Of a stretch of DNA of 64,000 nt, positions 42,147 through 52,672 are shown one piece after another. The stretch's first letter is position 1, and the number at the start of each line of letters is the position of its first letter. Origin of the DNA: Cupriavidus necator (GTDB lineage Bacteria; Pseudomonadota; Gammaproteobacteria; Burkholderiales; Burkholderiaceae); assembly GCF_013141915.1 (NCBI RefSeq), contig NZ_SROX01000017.1:91920-155919 (forward strand), given 5' to 3'. Below the pieces are notes generated by a model. That model saw only the letters and a list, made by a program, of their open reading frames with translations, was not told where the DNA came from and did no database searches. A program made the translations under genes and the position numbers.

Positions 42147-43703
42147 TCACTGCTTGATATCAATCTCATCAAAATTGAACGACCCGTCCGGCATCACATA
42201 CGCACCGGTCAGCCGCTTGCTGCGTGCGAACAGCACCTTCTCGGTCACCAGGAACGCCCACGGCGCATCCTTCCAGATGCGTTCCTGCGCGTCCTTGTAC
42301 AGGCGCGCCTTCTCGCCGCGGTCAGTGGTGCGCAGCGCGCCGGCGATATCGGCGTCGACCTGGTCGTTCTTGTAGTAGGCGGTGTTCAGCAGCTTGGGCG
42401 GCATCGATTCCGAAGCCAGCAGCGGACGCAGCGCCCAGTCCGACTCACCGGTCGACGACGACCAGCCCACGTAGTAGATGCGCACGCCGGCGTCTTCGGG
42501 CTTCGGCACGCTTTCGACCTTCTCCACGCGCTGGCCCGCTTCGAGCGCCTGCACCTGCGCCTTGATGCCCACCTGCTGCAGCTGCTGCTGCACGAACTGG
42601 ATCACCTTCTGCGCGGTGGTATGGTTATAGGCCGACCACAGCGTGGTCTCGAAGCCGTTCGGGTAGCCGGCTTCCTTCAGCAGCGCGCGCGCCTTGGCCG
42701 GGTCATACGGCCACGGGCCCAGCTTTTCGGCGTAGTCCACGCCCGCCGGCACCACGCCTTCAGCCGGCACGGCATAGCCTGCGAAGGCCACCTTGGCCAG
42801 TGCTTCCTTGTTGATGGCGTAGTTGATGGCCTGGCGGACCTTGGGGTCGTTGAACGGCTTGACCGTCGTGTTCAGGCTCAGGTAGCGCTGAATGATCGAT
42901 GGGGACGCAATCAGATCGACTTTCGGGCTGTTCTTCAGCACCGCGGCCTGCTCGAACGGAATGCTGAACGCGAAGTCGGCCTCGCCGGTCTGCATGATCG
43001 CGGCGCGCGTGTTGTTGTCCACCACCGGCTTCCACGTGATGGTGTCGATCTTCGGATAGCCGGTCTTCCAGAAGCCGGCGAATTTCTTGCCCTTCAGGTG
43101 GTCGGGCTGCTTCCATTCGACGAACTCGAACGGACCGGTGCCAACCGGATGGAAGGCAATGTCCTTGCCGTACTTCTGCAGCGCGGCCGGCGAGATCATC
43201 ACCGCCGAAGGATGCGCCAGCACGTTGATGAACGGCGAGAACGGCTCCTTCAGCGTGACCTTGACGGTGCTGGCGTCGACCACGTCGGTCCTGGCCACAC
43301 GATTGAACAGCGTGTAGCGCTTGAGCTTGTTGGCCGGGTTGGTGACGCGGTCCAGGTTCGCCTTGACGGCGGCGGCGTCGAAGGTCGTGCCGTCGTGGAA
43401 CTTGACGCCCTTCTTCAGCTTGATCGTGTACGTCAGGCCGTCCTTGCTGACCTCGTAGCTGTCGGCCAGCACATTGACCAGCTTCATGTCCTTGTCCAGC
43501 CCGAACAGCCCCTGGTAGAAGGTCTTGCCGACGGCCTGCGACAGCGTGTCGTTCGAGTCGTACGGATCGAGCGAGGTAAAGGTGGAAGCCACCGCCATCA
43601 CCGCATCCTTGGCCGCAAAGGCCGGGGCAGCGGCCAGCATGCCGAGTGCGCCGGCGGCAAAGGCGCCGGCCATCCATCGGGGCGAAACCATACGTGCAGA
43701 CAT
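42147..43703 (-). CDS. gsiB: Peptide/glutathione-binding periplasmic protein GsiB
   Basis: A 518-residue SBP_bac_5 (family 5) solute receptor. The signal peptide (WMAGAFAAGALGMLAAAPAFA) ends at a standard AFA-AKD cleavage site near residue 31. The mature part has LDPYDSNDTLSQAVGKTFYQ, KDGLTYTIKLKKGVKFHDGT and the PVGTGPFEFVEW segment typical of dipeptide/glutathione receptors. ATG 43703 has AAGGAGA 8 nt upstream. It lies between the ATPase and permease genes in the same order as E. coli gsiABCD. Confidence 0.93.
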   Translation of the reverse strand: MSARMVSPRWMAGAFAAGALGMLAAAPAFAAKDAVMAVASTFTSLDPYDSNDTLSQAVGKTFYQGLFGLDKDMKLVNVLADSYEVSKDGLTYTIKLKKGVKFHDGTTFDAAAVKANLDRVTNPANKLKRYTLFNRVARTDVVDASTVKVTLKEPFSPFINVLAHPSAVMISPAALQKYGKDIAFHPVGTGPFEFVEWKQPDHLKGKKFAGFWKTGYPKIDTITWKPVVDNNTRAAIMQTGEADFAFSIPFEQAAVLKNSPKVDLIASPSIIQRYLSLNTTVKPFNDPKVRQAINYAINKEALAKVAFAGYAVPAEGVVPAGVDYAEKLGPWPYDPAKARALLKEAGYPNGFETTLWSAYNHTTAQKVIQFVQQQLQQVGIKAQVQALEAGQRVEKVESVPKPEDAGVRIYYVGWSSSTGESDWALRPLLASESMPPKLLNTAYYKNDQVDADIAGALRTTDRGEKARLYKDAQERIWKDAPWAFLVTEKVLFARSKRLTGAYVMPDGSFNFDEIDIKQ

Positions 43704-43741
43704 CGTCGAATCTCCTTGGAAACTGCTTGACTTCGAGGACT

Positions 43742-45646
<1,905 letters not shown>

Positions 45647-45696
45647 AGGGACTCCTTGTATGGCGGGATGCGGGACGGGCCGGGGGGCGCGGCGCG

Positions 45697-46668
45697 TCAA
45701 CCGTAGATCGACACGTTCACGGCCTCGCCCACCCGGGCGACACCGCGGTACATGCCTTCGGTGTTGAACGGCAGCGTGACGTTGCCGGCGCGGTCGACCG
45801 CGATCAGGCCGCCGCGGCCGCCGATGGCGGGCAGCTTCTCCATCACCACGCGCCGCGCCGCTTCCTCGAGCGGCAGGCCGGCATAGCGCATCTGCGCCGC
45901 GACGTCGTGCGCGGCCACGGTGCGGATAAACATCTCGCCGGTGCCGGTGGCGGACACGGCGGCCATGTCGTCGGCATAGCAGCCGGCGCCGATCAGCGGG
46001 GTATCGCCGACGCGCCCCACCTGCTTGTTGGTCACGCCGCCGGTCGAGGTGGCCGCCGCGAGGTTGCCGCGGCTGTCGCAGGCAACGGCACCCACCGTGC
46101 CGAACTTGCTGTCGGCGTCGAGCGGATCGGTGCCCTGGGGCTGCTGCGCCGCCAGCGCGGCGGCGTCGTGGTCGAGCAAGGCCATGCCGGTATTGCCGCG
46201 CGCGCGCTGCCACTGGTCGTGGCGGGCCTGGGTGAAGTAGTACCCGGGGGGCACCAGTTCCAGCCCTTGCGCCTGCGCGAAGGCCTCGGCGCCGGCGCCG
46301 GCAAAGAGCACGTGTTCGCTGTGGTCGAGCACCGCGCGCGCGGCCAGCACCGGGTTGCGCAGGCGCGTGACGCAGGCTACCGCGCCGGCGTCGCGGGTGG
46401 CGCCATCCATCACGGCCGCATCCAGTTCATAGGTGCCGGCATGGGTCAGCACCGCGCCCTTGCCGGCGTTGAACAGCGGGCACTCTTCGAGCAGGCGCAC
46501 CGCCTCGGTGACCGCATCGAGCGCGCTGCCGCCGTCGGCCAGGATGCGCTGGCCGGCTTGCAGCACATGCTGCAGCGCTTCGATGTATTCGCGTTCGCGG
46601 GCCGCATCCATCGCCGCGCGGGTGATGGTGCCGGCGCCGCCGTGGATGGCAATGACAGCTGCTTGCAT
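45697..46668 (-). CDS. iaaA: Isoaspartyl peptidase / L-asparaginase
   Basis: A 323-residue Ntn hydrolase (T2 family) that cleaves isoaspartyl (beta-aspartyl) dipeptides and, more slowly, asparagine. It autoprocesses before the nucleophile Thr191 in SKFGTVGAVACDSRGN. Other family marks are AIHGGAGTI at the N-terminus, NAGKGAVLT, and GCYADDMAAVSATGTGE. E. coli iaaA likewise sits directly upstream of gsiABCD. It follows the RpiR gene by 8 bp and precedes gsiA by 50 bp, so peptide uptake and hydrolysis appear co-regulated. Confidence 0.95.
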   Translation of the reverse strand: MQAAVIAIHGGAGTITRAAMDAAREREYIEALQHVLQAGQRILADGGSALDAVTEAVRLLEECPLFNAGKGAVLTHAGTYELDAAVMDGATRDAGAVACVTRLRNPVLAARAVLDHSEHVLFAGAGAEAFAQAQGLELVPPGYYFTQARHDQWQRARGNTGMALLDHDAAALAAQQPQGTDPLDADSKFGTVGAVACDSRGNLAAATSTGGVTNKQVGRVGDTPLIGAGCYADDMAAVSATGTGEMFIRTVAAHDVAAQMRYAGLPLEEAARRVVMEKLPAIGGRGGLIAVDRAGNVTLPFNTEGMYRGVARVGEAVNVSIYG

Positions 46669-46676
46669 AGGGAGGT

Positions 46677-47639
46677 TCAGGACTTGCGTGTGTGGGTCGA
46701 CCGGCCGCGCCTGGCGCCGGTCCCGGGTTCGGTGGAGGCCGCGGGCATCGGCGCGGGCCGGCGCGCCGGCTCGGCCTCGGGAGCGCCATACAGCCACGGC
46801 AACAGGAATTCGGTCATTTCCGCGGCGGCCTTGACCGGGCGTTCGGCCCGGTGCGCCACCGCGCCGCACAGCGCTTCGATCAGCGCCAGCACGGTGGCAT
46901 CGGAGTTGGCCGAGAGCCGGTTGCCGGCCTGCGCATACAGCGCGATATCGGCCAGCGGCGCCAGCGGCGAGGTGGGGCCGTCGGTCAGCGCCAGCACCTG
47001 CCCGCCGCGCAACCGGGCGCGCTGGGCCAGCTCGATGGTGTCGGTGACGTAGCGCGGAAAGGCAATCACGATCAGCAGGTCGCTCGGCTGAAGCTTGAAC
47101 AGCTGGCGCGCCGCATGCGAGGCGCCGCCCGCGCCCGCCACCGAGGTCACCATGCGGCAATGCATTTCCAGCCCGTGCTGGAGCAGGCCCGCAAGGAAAC
47201 CGCTGGCGCCGAAGCCGGCCACATAGACGCGCTGCGCGGCGAGGATCGCCGCCACCGCGCGCTCGCACGAGGCCGCATCGATGCCGCGCCGGGTCGCTTC
47301 GGCATTGGCCGCGGCATCTTCGAGCGAGGCCGCGAAGACTTCGGCGGCCGTGGCGGGCCGCTCCAGCTCGCTGCGCAGCCGCTCCACCGGCGCCAGCGTG
47401 GCTTCGAAGCCGCGCACCAGCTCAGCCCGGAACTGCGGATAGCCGTCGAACCCCAGCGCGCGCGCAAAGCGGTTGGCGGTCGCCACCGAAACCTCCACCG
47501 CCGCGGCGAATTCATCGATGCGCATGGTTGCGGCGCGAAACAGGTTGGCCAGCACGTATTCCGCCATACGGCGGTGCGCCGGCGTCAGTGCCGGCAGGCT
47601 GCGTGCAATGCGGTCCGAAATCGAATGGCCAATGGGCAT
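46677..47639 (-). CDS. RpiR-family transcriptional regulator
   Basis: A 320-residue regulator with an N-terminal HTH_6 domain (TPAHRRMAEYVLANLFRAAT then EFAAAVEVSVATANRFARALG) and a SIS domain (VYVAGFGASGFLAGLL to about residue 260). The SIS domain normally senses a phosphorylated sugar or amino sugar. The C-terminal ~40 residues are a disordered Pro/Arg-rich tail. It is the first gene of the iaaA-gsi-peptidase operon. An 18-bp perfect palindrome 44 bp before its start is a likely self-binding site. An amino-sugar signal would fit control by cell-wall fragments, but that is inference. Confidence 0.9.
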   Translation of the reverse strand: MPIGHSISDRIARSLPALTPAHRRMAEYVLANLFRAATMRIDEFAAAVEVSVATANRFARALGFDGYPQFRAELVRGFEATLAPVERLRSELERPATAAEVFAASLEDAAANAEATRRGIDAASCERAVAAILAAQRVYVAGFGASGFLAGLLQHGLEMHCRMVTSVAGAGGASHAARQLFKLQPSDLLIVIAFPRYVTDTIELAQRARLRGGQVLALTDGPTSPLAPLADIALYAQAGNRLSANSDATVLALIEALCGAVAHRAERPVKAAAEMTEFLLPWLYGAPEAEPARRPAPMPAASTEPGTGARRGRSTHTRKS

Positions 47640-47682
47640 GATGGAAGCGGCTGGTCAGGACGGCGCATCAGGGCTGCCGTTT

Positions 47683-47700
47683 GTGTAAATGAATTTACAC
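47683..47700. promoter_or_regulatory. Candidate operator for the RpiR regulator
   Basis: GTGTAAAT-GA-ATTTACAC, perfect 8-bp arms around two bases, in an AT-rich patch of an otherwise GC-rich 293-bp divergent region (47640-47932). It resembles the TGTAA...TTACA dyads bound by RpiR proteins such as HexR. The rest of this gap holds nothing further that I recognise. Confidence 0.6.
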
Positions 47701-47932
47701 TCAACCGACTTACAAGAAAATATAGTTTTGCCAGACCAAGGGTAATCCCTAGATTTGCCCGCGTTACCGGCACTTTCCCGGTGCACGCGTCGACCCGCTT
47801 TGGCACGGTCCGTGCACCGGCACGGCGTGCGGCGCACCGGAAACGCTACAATGCGGGCCAGCGCCACAGACCCGGCCGCGGGCCGCATTTCGCGGCGCTT
47901 TTTCTGTTTTTCATTCAGGCATTTCCCCTCTC

Positions 47933-49867
47933 GTGATCCGAATCGACCAGCTTGTCCTTCAGCGCGGCACCAAGGTGCTGTTCGACCACACCAGCGTGAC
48001 GCTCAACCCGGGCGAGCGCGTGGGCCTCGTCGGCGCCAACGGCAGCGGCAAGTCGACGCTGTTCGCGCTGCTGCGCGGCGAATTGCATCCGGACGGGGGC
48101 GATGTCAGCGTGCCCGCGCAGTGGCGGGTCGCCCACGTGGCGCAGGAAACGCCGGCCGTCAGCCGCACCGCGGTCGACTACGTGATCGATGGCGACACCC
48201 GCCTGCGCGAGATCGAGGCCGCGATTGCCGCCGCCCAGGCCAGCGGAGACGGCAGCGCCGAAGGCGAGGCCCACGCCGCCTACGCCGACGCCGACGGCTA
48301 CACCGCCCCGGCGCGCGCCGAGGCCCTGCTGCTGGGCCTGGGTTTCACGCTGGCGCAGGTGTCGCAGCCGGTGGCGTCGTTCTCGGGCGGCTGGCGCATG
48401 CGCCTGAACCTGGCGCAGGCGCTGATGTGCCCGTCGGACCTGCTGCTGCTCGACGAACCGACCAACCACCTGGACCTGGACGCCATCGTCTGGCTGGAAG
48501 ACTGGCTGGCGCGCTACCCCGGCACGCTGGTGATGATTTCGCACGACCGCGAATTTCTCGACGCGATCTGCAATGTCACCGTGCATATCGAGAACCAGCA
48601 GCTGCGCCGCTACGGCGGCAACTACACGCTGTTCGAGACCTTGCGGCTGCAGCAGATGGCGCAGCAGCAGTCAGCCTATGCGCGCCAGCAGAAGGAAATC
48701 GCGCACCTGGAATCGTTCATCACGCGCTTCAAGGCCAAGGCCACCAAGGCGCGCCAGGCGCAGAGCCGGGTCAAGGCGCTGGAGAAGATGGAGCGCCTGG
48801 CGCCGGTGCATGTCGCCGCCGGCTTTGCCTTCGAGTTCCGCGAGCCCGATGCCGCGCCCAACCCGATGATGGTGCTCGACGGCGTCGACTGCGGTTATGC
48901 GCAGGCCGATCCGCCCGTCACCATCCTGCACAACCTGGCGCTGTCGATCCAGAACGGCCAGCGCATCGGCCTGCTGGGCGCGAACGGCCAGGGCAAGTCG
49001 ACGCTGGTCAAGACCCTGGCCGGCACGCAGGATCCGCTCAAGGGCAACCTGCGCCTGGGCAAGGGCCTGCAGATCGGCTACTTCGCCCAGCACCAGCTGG
49101 AAACCCTGCGCGACCACGACTCCGCGCTGCAGCACCTGGCCCGGCTCGCCCCGGACACCCGCGAGCAGGAACTGCGCGACTTCCTCGGCAGTTTCAACTT
49201 CCGCGGCGACATGGCCACCGCGCCGATCGAACCGTTCTCGGGCGGCGAGAAAGCGCGGCTGGCGCTGGCGCTGATCGTCTGGCAGAAGCCCAACCTGCTG
49301 CTGCTCGACGAACCGACCAACCACCTCGACCTCGACACCCGCGAGGCGCTGACCATGGCGCTGGCGCAGTTCGAAGGCACGCTGATCCTGGTCTCGCACG
49401 ACCGTCACCTGCTGCGCGCCACCGCCGACCAGTTCATGTTGGTAGCCGACGGCACCATCCGGCCGTTCGACGGCGACCTCGACGACTACCGCGACTGGCT
49501 GCTGCAGCAGGCCGCGGCCAAGCGCAACGCCGCCACCGCCGCCCACCTCGCCGACAACGCCGGCGATGCCGGCGCGGCGGTCAACCGCAAGGACCAGCGC
49601 CGCGCCGAGGCCGACGAGCGCCAGCGGCTGTCGGCGCTGCGCAAGCCGCTGGCAAAGGAACTGGAAAAGGTCGAAAAGCGCATGGCGGTGCTGCAAACCG
49701 CCCGGGTCGAGATCGACCAGTTCATGGCAGACGAAAGCAGCTACGCCGAGGCCAACAAGGCGAAGCTGATGGAAATGCTGAAGCGCCAGGGCGAGGTCAA
49801 CGGCGAGCTGGAAACGCTGGAAGAGAAATGGCTGGAACTGCAGGAGCAGATCGAGCAGATTGCTTGA
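47933..49867 (+). CDS. ABC-F family ATPase (YheS-like)
   Basis: A 644-residue cytosolic protein with two ABC ATPase domains and no membrane part, as in ABC-F translation factors that act at the ribosomal E site. Walker A motifs are GANGSGKST (near 35) and GANGQGKST (near 350). Signatures FSGGWRMRL and FSGGEKARL and two LLLDEPTNHLDLD Walker B motifs are present. Between the domains is the charged P-site-tRNA-interaction linker (QKEIAHLESFITRFKAKATKA). A C-terminal coiled coil ends the protein. Layout matches E. coli YheS best. The start is GTG 47933. Confidence 0.9.
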   Translation: MIRIDQLVLQRGTKVLFDHTSVTLNPGERVGLVGANGSGKSTLFALLRGELHPDGGDVSVPAQWRVAHVAQETPAVSRTAVDYVIDGDTRLREIEAAIAAAQASGDGSAEGEAHAAYADADGYTAPARAEALLLGLGFTLAQVSQPVASFSGGWRMRLNLAQALMCPSDLLLLDEPTNHLDLDAIVWLEDWLARYPGTLVMISHDREFLDAICNVTVHIENQQLRRYGGNYTLFETLRLQQMAQQQSAYARQQKEIAHLESFITRFKAKATKARQAQSRVKALEKMERLAPVHVAAGFAFEFREPDAAPNPMMVLDGVDCGYAQADPPVTILHNLALSIQNGQRIGLLGANGQGKSTLVKTLAGTQDPLKGNLRLGKGLQIGYFAQHQLETLRDHDSALQHLARLAPDTREQELRDFLGSFNFRGDMATAPIEPFSGGEKARLALALIVWQKPNLLLLDEPTNHLDLDTREALTMALAQFEGTLILVSHDRHLLRATADQFMLVADGTIRPFDGDLDDYRDWLLQQAAAKRNAATAAHLADNAGDAGAAVNRKDQRRAEADERQRLSALRKPLAKELEKVEKRMAVLQTARVEIDQFMADESSYAEANKAKLMEMLKRQGEVNGELETLEEKWLELQEQIEQIA

Positions 49868-49880
49868 TGTCTTCCGCGAT

Positions 49881-49920
49881 GGTTGGCTCCCCCTCTCTCA
49901 GAGGGAGAGGGGAGCCAACC
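49881..49920. repeat. Interspersed palindromic repeat, copy 5
   Basis: GGTTGGCTCCCCCTCTC, a short loop, then GGGAGAGGGGAGCCAACC. Nearly perfect arms of about 17 bp that share the GGGAG-CCAACC edge with copy 1. It lies just after the ABC-F gene. Confidence 0.8.
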
Positions 49921-49950
49921 GTCAGATGAGGATGCCGCGGCAGCCCTGAA

Positions 49951-49979
49951 AAAAACCGGCGCACACGGCACCGGTTTTT
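49951..49979. terminator. Bidirectional rho-independent terminator
   Basis: AAAAACCGGCGC pairs with GCACCGGTTTTT (12 bp, one mismatch, 5-nt loop). The A-run on one side and T-run on the other suit both the ABC-F gene and the converging dsbB. Confidence 0.85.
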
Positions 49980-49999
49980 CACTCCAACTCCGCCATCGC

Positions 50000-50488
50000 T
50001 CAGCGGAAATTCTTCTCCCTCCGGATCAACCCCACCGCCAGCGTCAGCGTCAGGATAAACAGCCAGATCAGCGACCATGCCGGTACCGACAGCCCCAGCA
50101 CCGGCGGCAGCGGCGCGGTGCACAGGCCATCGGCATAGAACACCTGCGGCAGCACCTTGGCGGTAGGCAGCGCATTGACCCAGTTCTCGAGCGGGTCGAT
50201 GCCGCACGATGCCTTGGGATTGAGCAGCAGCGACACGTGGTAGACCGCCACCGCGATGCCGGCGATGCCGGACAGCATGCCCAGGCCCTGCCACAGCGAG
50301 CGCGTGTTCTGCGCCACCGCGGCCAGCAACGCGAAGATACCGATGCCGATAAAGGCAAAGCGCTGCATCACGCAAAGCGGACAAGGCTGGTAGCCCTTTT
50401 CAAACTGCAGGTAGAGCGCAACGCCGACCAGGGCGAAGGAGACGATGGCAATCAGCAGGAAGTACGCGCGGGAATTGGCTTGCATCAT
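50000..50488 (-). CDS. dsbB: Disulfide bond formation protein B
   Basis: Reoxidises DsbA in the periplasm and passes electrons to quinone. The 162-residue protein has four hydrophobic helices. Its two periplasmic cysteine pairs are in place: Cys36-Cys39 (QPCPLCVMQR) and Cys95/Cys123 (KASCGID...DGLCTAPLP). Length and spacing match the family. It is convergent with the ABC-F gene across a shared terminator, and has no dsbA beside it. Confidence 0.94.
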   Translation of the reverse strand: MMQANSRAYFLLIAIVSFALVGVALYLQFEKGYQPCPLCVMQRFAFIGIGIFALLAAVAQNTRSLWQGLGMLSGIAGIAVAVYHVSLLLNPKASCGIDPLENWVNALPTAKVLPQVFYADGLCTAPLPPVLGLSVPAWSLIWLFILTLTLAVGLIRREKNFR

Positions 50489-50629
50489 GGGAATTCAGGT
50501 GATCCGGTAATCGTTGCCGTCAGTGGAGGGCGCGGCGTTGCTGCGCATTATTACCGATTTTGCCGCCCCTGCCGCGGGCGCCACATGCGGCGCAAGGCCC
50601 CTGCCCTGTGGCGGATTGACGCAGGGACA

Positions 50630-51193
50630 TCAGGCGCCCGATGCCAGCCACGTCGCGCGCGGCAAGCGGTACAGGCAATGCGGCCGCAACGGGTGCCCCG
50701 GCGGCAATGCGGGATGGTCGAAGCCCTCGGCATCCTGGCGCATGCCGAGCCGTTCCATCACCGCGCGCGAGCGGGTATTGGCAAGCGTGGTGAAGGCGAC
50801 GATCTCTTCCAGCGCCAGGCGGCCGAAGCCATAGGCGAGCGCGCCGCGCGCCGCCTCGGTGGCATAGCCGTGGCCCCAGGCCTGCCGCGCCAGCCGCCAG
50901 GCGATCTCCACGCACGGCGCAAACGGCAACACGGCGGCCGGCTCGTGCAGTCCGACAAAGCCCAGGAAAGCATGGTCTGCCGTGCGTTCGACGACCCAGA
51001 CGCCCCACCCGTTCTCCGCGATCAGGCTGCGGCAGCGCCCGGCCATCGCATCGCTTTCGGCGCGGGTGAGGGGCGCCGGGAAATAGCGCATCACCTGCGC
51101 ATCGGCATTGAGCGCGGCAAACGGCGCATAGTCTTCATCGCGCCACTGGCGCAGCCGCAACCGGCCGGTCTCGAAGGCGATGCCTGGATCCAT
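50630..51193 (-). CDS. GNAT N-acetyltransferase (RimJ/RimL type)
   Basis: A 187-residue acetyltransferase of the Acetyltransf_3 type. It has the N-terminal ETGRLRLRQWRDEDYAPF, the central EIAWRLARQAWGHGYATEA with the acetyl-CoA pyrophosphate loop, and ANTRSRAVMERLGM near the end. Members acetylate ribosomal protein N-termini or small amines; the substrate is not evident. It starts 3 bp after radA stops, so the two form a transcription unit. Confidence 0.85.
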   Translation of the reverse strand: MDPGIAFETGRLRLRQWRDEDYAPFAALNADAQVMRYFPAPLTRAESDAMAGRCRSLIAENGWGVWVVERTADHAFLGFVGLHEPAAVLPFAPCVEIAWRLARQAWGHGYATEAARGALAYGFGRLALEEIVAFTTLANTRSRAVMERLGMRQDAEGFDHPALPPGHPLRPHCLYRLPRATWLASGA

Positions 51194-51196
51194 GGC

Positions 51197-52558
51197 TCAG
51201 TCCAGATGCCGCACGCGGTCGATGGCCTGTTCGATGCGCTCCACCGCGATCACCTCGAGCCCGTCGATCTTCTGCTTGGGCGCGTTGGCCTTGGGGATCA
51301 CGGCCAGCGTAAAGCCCAGCTTGGCGGCTTCCTTCAGGCGTTCCTGCCCGCGCGGGCTGGGGCGGATCTCGCCGGCCAGGCCGACTTCACCGAACACCAC
51401 CAGGCCGCGCGGCAGCGGCTTGTTGCGCATCGACGAGTGGATCGACAGCAGCACCGCCAGGTCGGCGGCGGGTTCGGTGATCTTGACCCCGCCCACCGCA
51501 TTGAGGAACACATCCTGGTCAAAGCAGGCGACGCCCGCGTGCCGGTGCAGCACGGCCAGCAGCAACGCCAGCCGGTTCTGCTCCAGCCCGACCGCGAGCC
51601 GGCGCGGATTGGGCACGTGGGCGGTATCGACCAGCGCCTGGATCTCGACCAGCAGCGGCCGCGTGCCTTCCTGCGTCACCAGCACGCACGAGCCCGGCAC
51701 GGTCTCTTCATGCTGCGACAGGAACAGCGCGGACGGATTGCTGATGCCGCGCAGGCCGCGCTCGGTCATGGCGAACACGCCCAGCTCATTGACCGCGCCG
51801 AAGCGGTTCTTGAAGGCGCGGATCAGCCGGTGCGACGAATGGGTATCGCCCTCGAAATACAGCACCGTATCGACGATATGCTCGAGCACGCGCGGGCCCG
51901 CCAGGCTGCCCTCCTTGGTCACGTGACCGACCAGGATGATGGTGATGCCGCTGCTCTTGGCAATGCGCGTCAGTTGCGCCGCGCATTCGCGCACCTGCGC
52001 CACCGACCCGGGCGCCGAGGTCAGCGCCTCGGAATACAGGGTCTGGATCGAATCGATCACCGCCACCTCGGGCTTTTCCACTTCCAGCGTGGCCTGGATC
52101 TTTTCCAGCTGGATTTCGGCCAGCAGCCCCAGCGACGGGCTTTCCACGCCCAGGCGCTGCGCGCGCAGCGCGATCTGCGCGCCCGATTCTTCGCCGCTGA
52201 CATAGAGCACGCGGCGCTGTCCGGCCAGGTTGGCCAGCGCCTGCAGCAGCAGCGTGGACTTGCCGATACCGGGATCGCCGCCGATCAGCACCACCCCGCC
52301 CGACACCAGGCCGCCCCCCAGTACCCGGTCGAATTCATCGATGCCGCTGGAAAAGCGCGGCACGTCGGCCGCCTCGATCTCCGCCAGCTTGCGCACCGTC
52401 GCCGACGCCGCCAGCGGCTGGAAGCGCTTGTTGGCCGCGGATTCCGCCACGGTCTCCACCAGCGTGTTCCACTGCTGGCAATGCGGGCACTGGCCGGCCC
52501 AGCGCGGCGTGGTGCCGCCGCATTCGGTACAGGTATAGACAGTCTTGCTCTTGGCCAA
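51197..52558 (-). CDS. radA: DNA repair protein RadA (Sms)
   Basis: A RecA-related helicase that processes recombination intermediates and stalled forks. The 453-residue product has the zinc finger C10-x2-C13...C24-x2-C27 (CTECGG...CPHC), Walker A GGDPGIGKS (93-101), the RadA-specific KNRFG motif in FKNRFGAVNELG, and a C-terminal Lon-like domain (GEVGLAGEIRP). The start is TTG 52558-52556, giving MAKSKTVYTC, with AAGGA 6 nt upstream; no ATG fits the zinc-finger N-terminus. It follows alr by 114 bp. Confidence 0.95.
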   Translation of the reverse strand: MAKSKTVYTCTECGGTTPRWAGQCPHCQQWNTLVETVAESAANKRFQPLAASATVRKLAEIEAADVPRFSSGIDEFDRVLGGGLVSGGVVLIGGDPGIGKSTLLLQALANLAGQRRVLYVSGEESGAQIALRAQRLGVESPSLGLLAEIQLEKIQATLEVEKPEVAVIDSIQTLYSEALTSAPGSVAQVRECAAQLTRIAKSSGITIILVGHVTKEGSLAGPRVLEHIVDTVLYFEGDTHSSHRLIRAFKNRFGAVNELGVFAMTERGLRGISNPSALFLSQHEETVPGSCVLVTQEGTRPLLVEIQALVDTAHVPNPRRLAVGLEQNRLALLLAVLHRHAGVACFDQDVFLNAVGGVKITEPAADLAVLLSIHSSMRNKPLPRGLVVFGEVGLAGEIRPSPRGQERLKEAAKLGFTLAVIPKANAPKQKIDGLEVIAVERIEQAIDRVRHLD

Positions 52559-52583
52559 CGGAGGTCCTTGCAGAATGAAACGA

Positions 52584-52605
52584 GCCGGGTCCAGATTGAC
52601 CCGGC
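52584..52605 (-). other. Intercistronic hairpin alr/radA
   Basis: GCCGGGTC/GACCCGGC, perfect 8 bp with a 6-nt loop and no T-run. It may attenuate or protect the alr-radA message. Confidence 0.4.
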
Positions 52606-52672
52606 CCGCGGAAGGTGGCGGATGCCCGCAGATCGTAACCGGACGGGCCTGGGCCCGCACCCGCGCCGCGGA

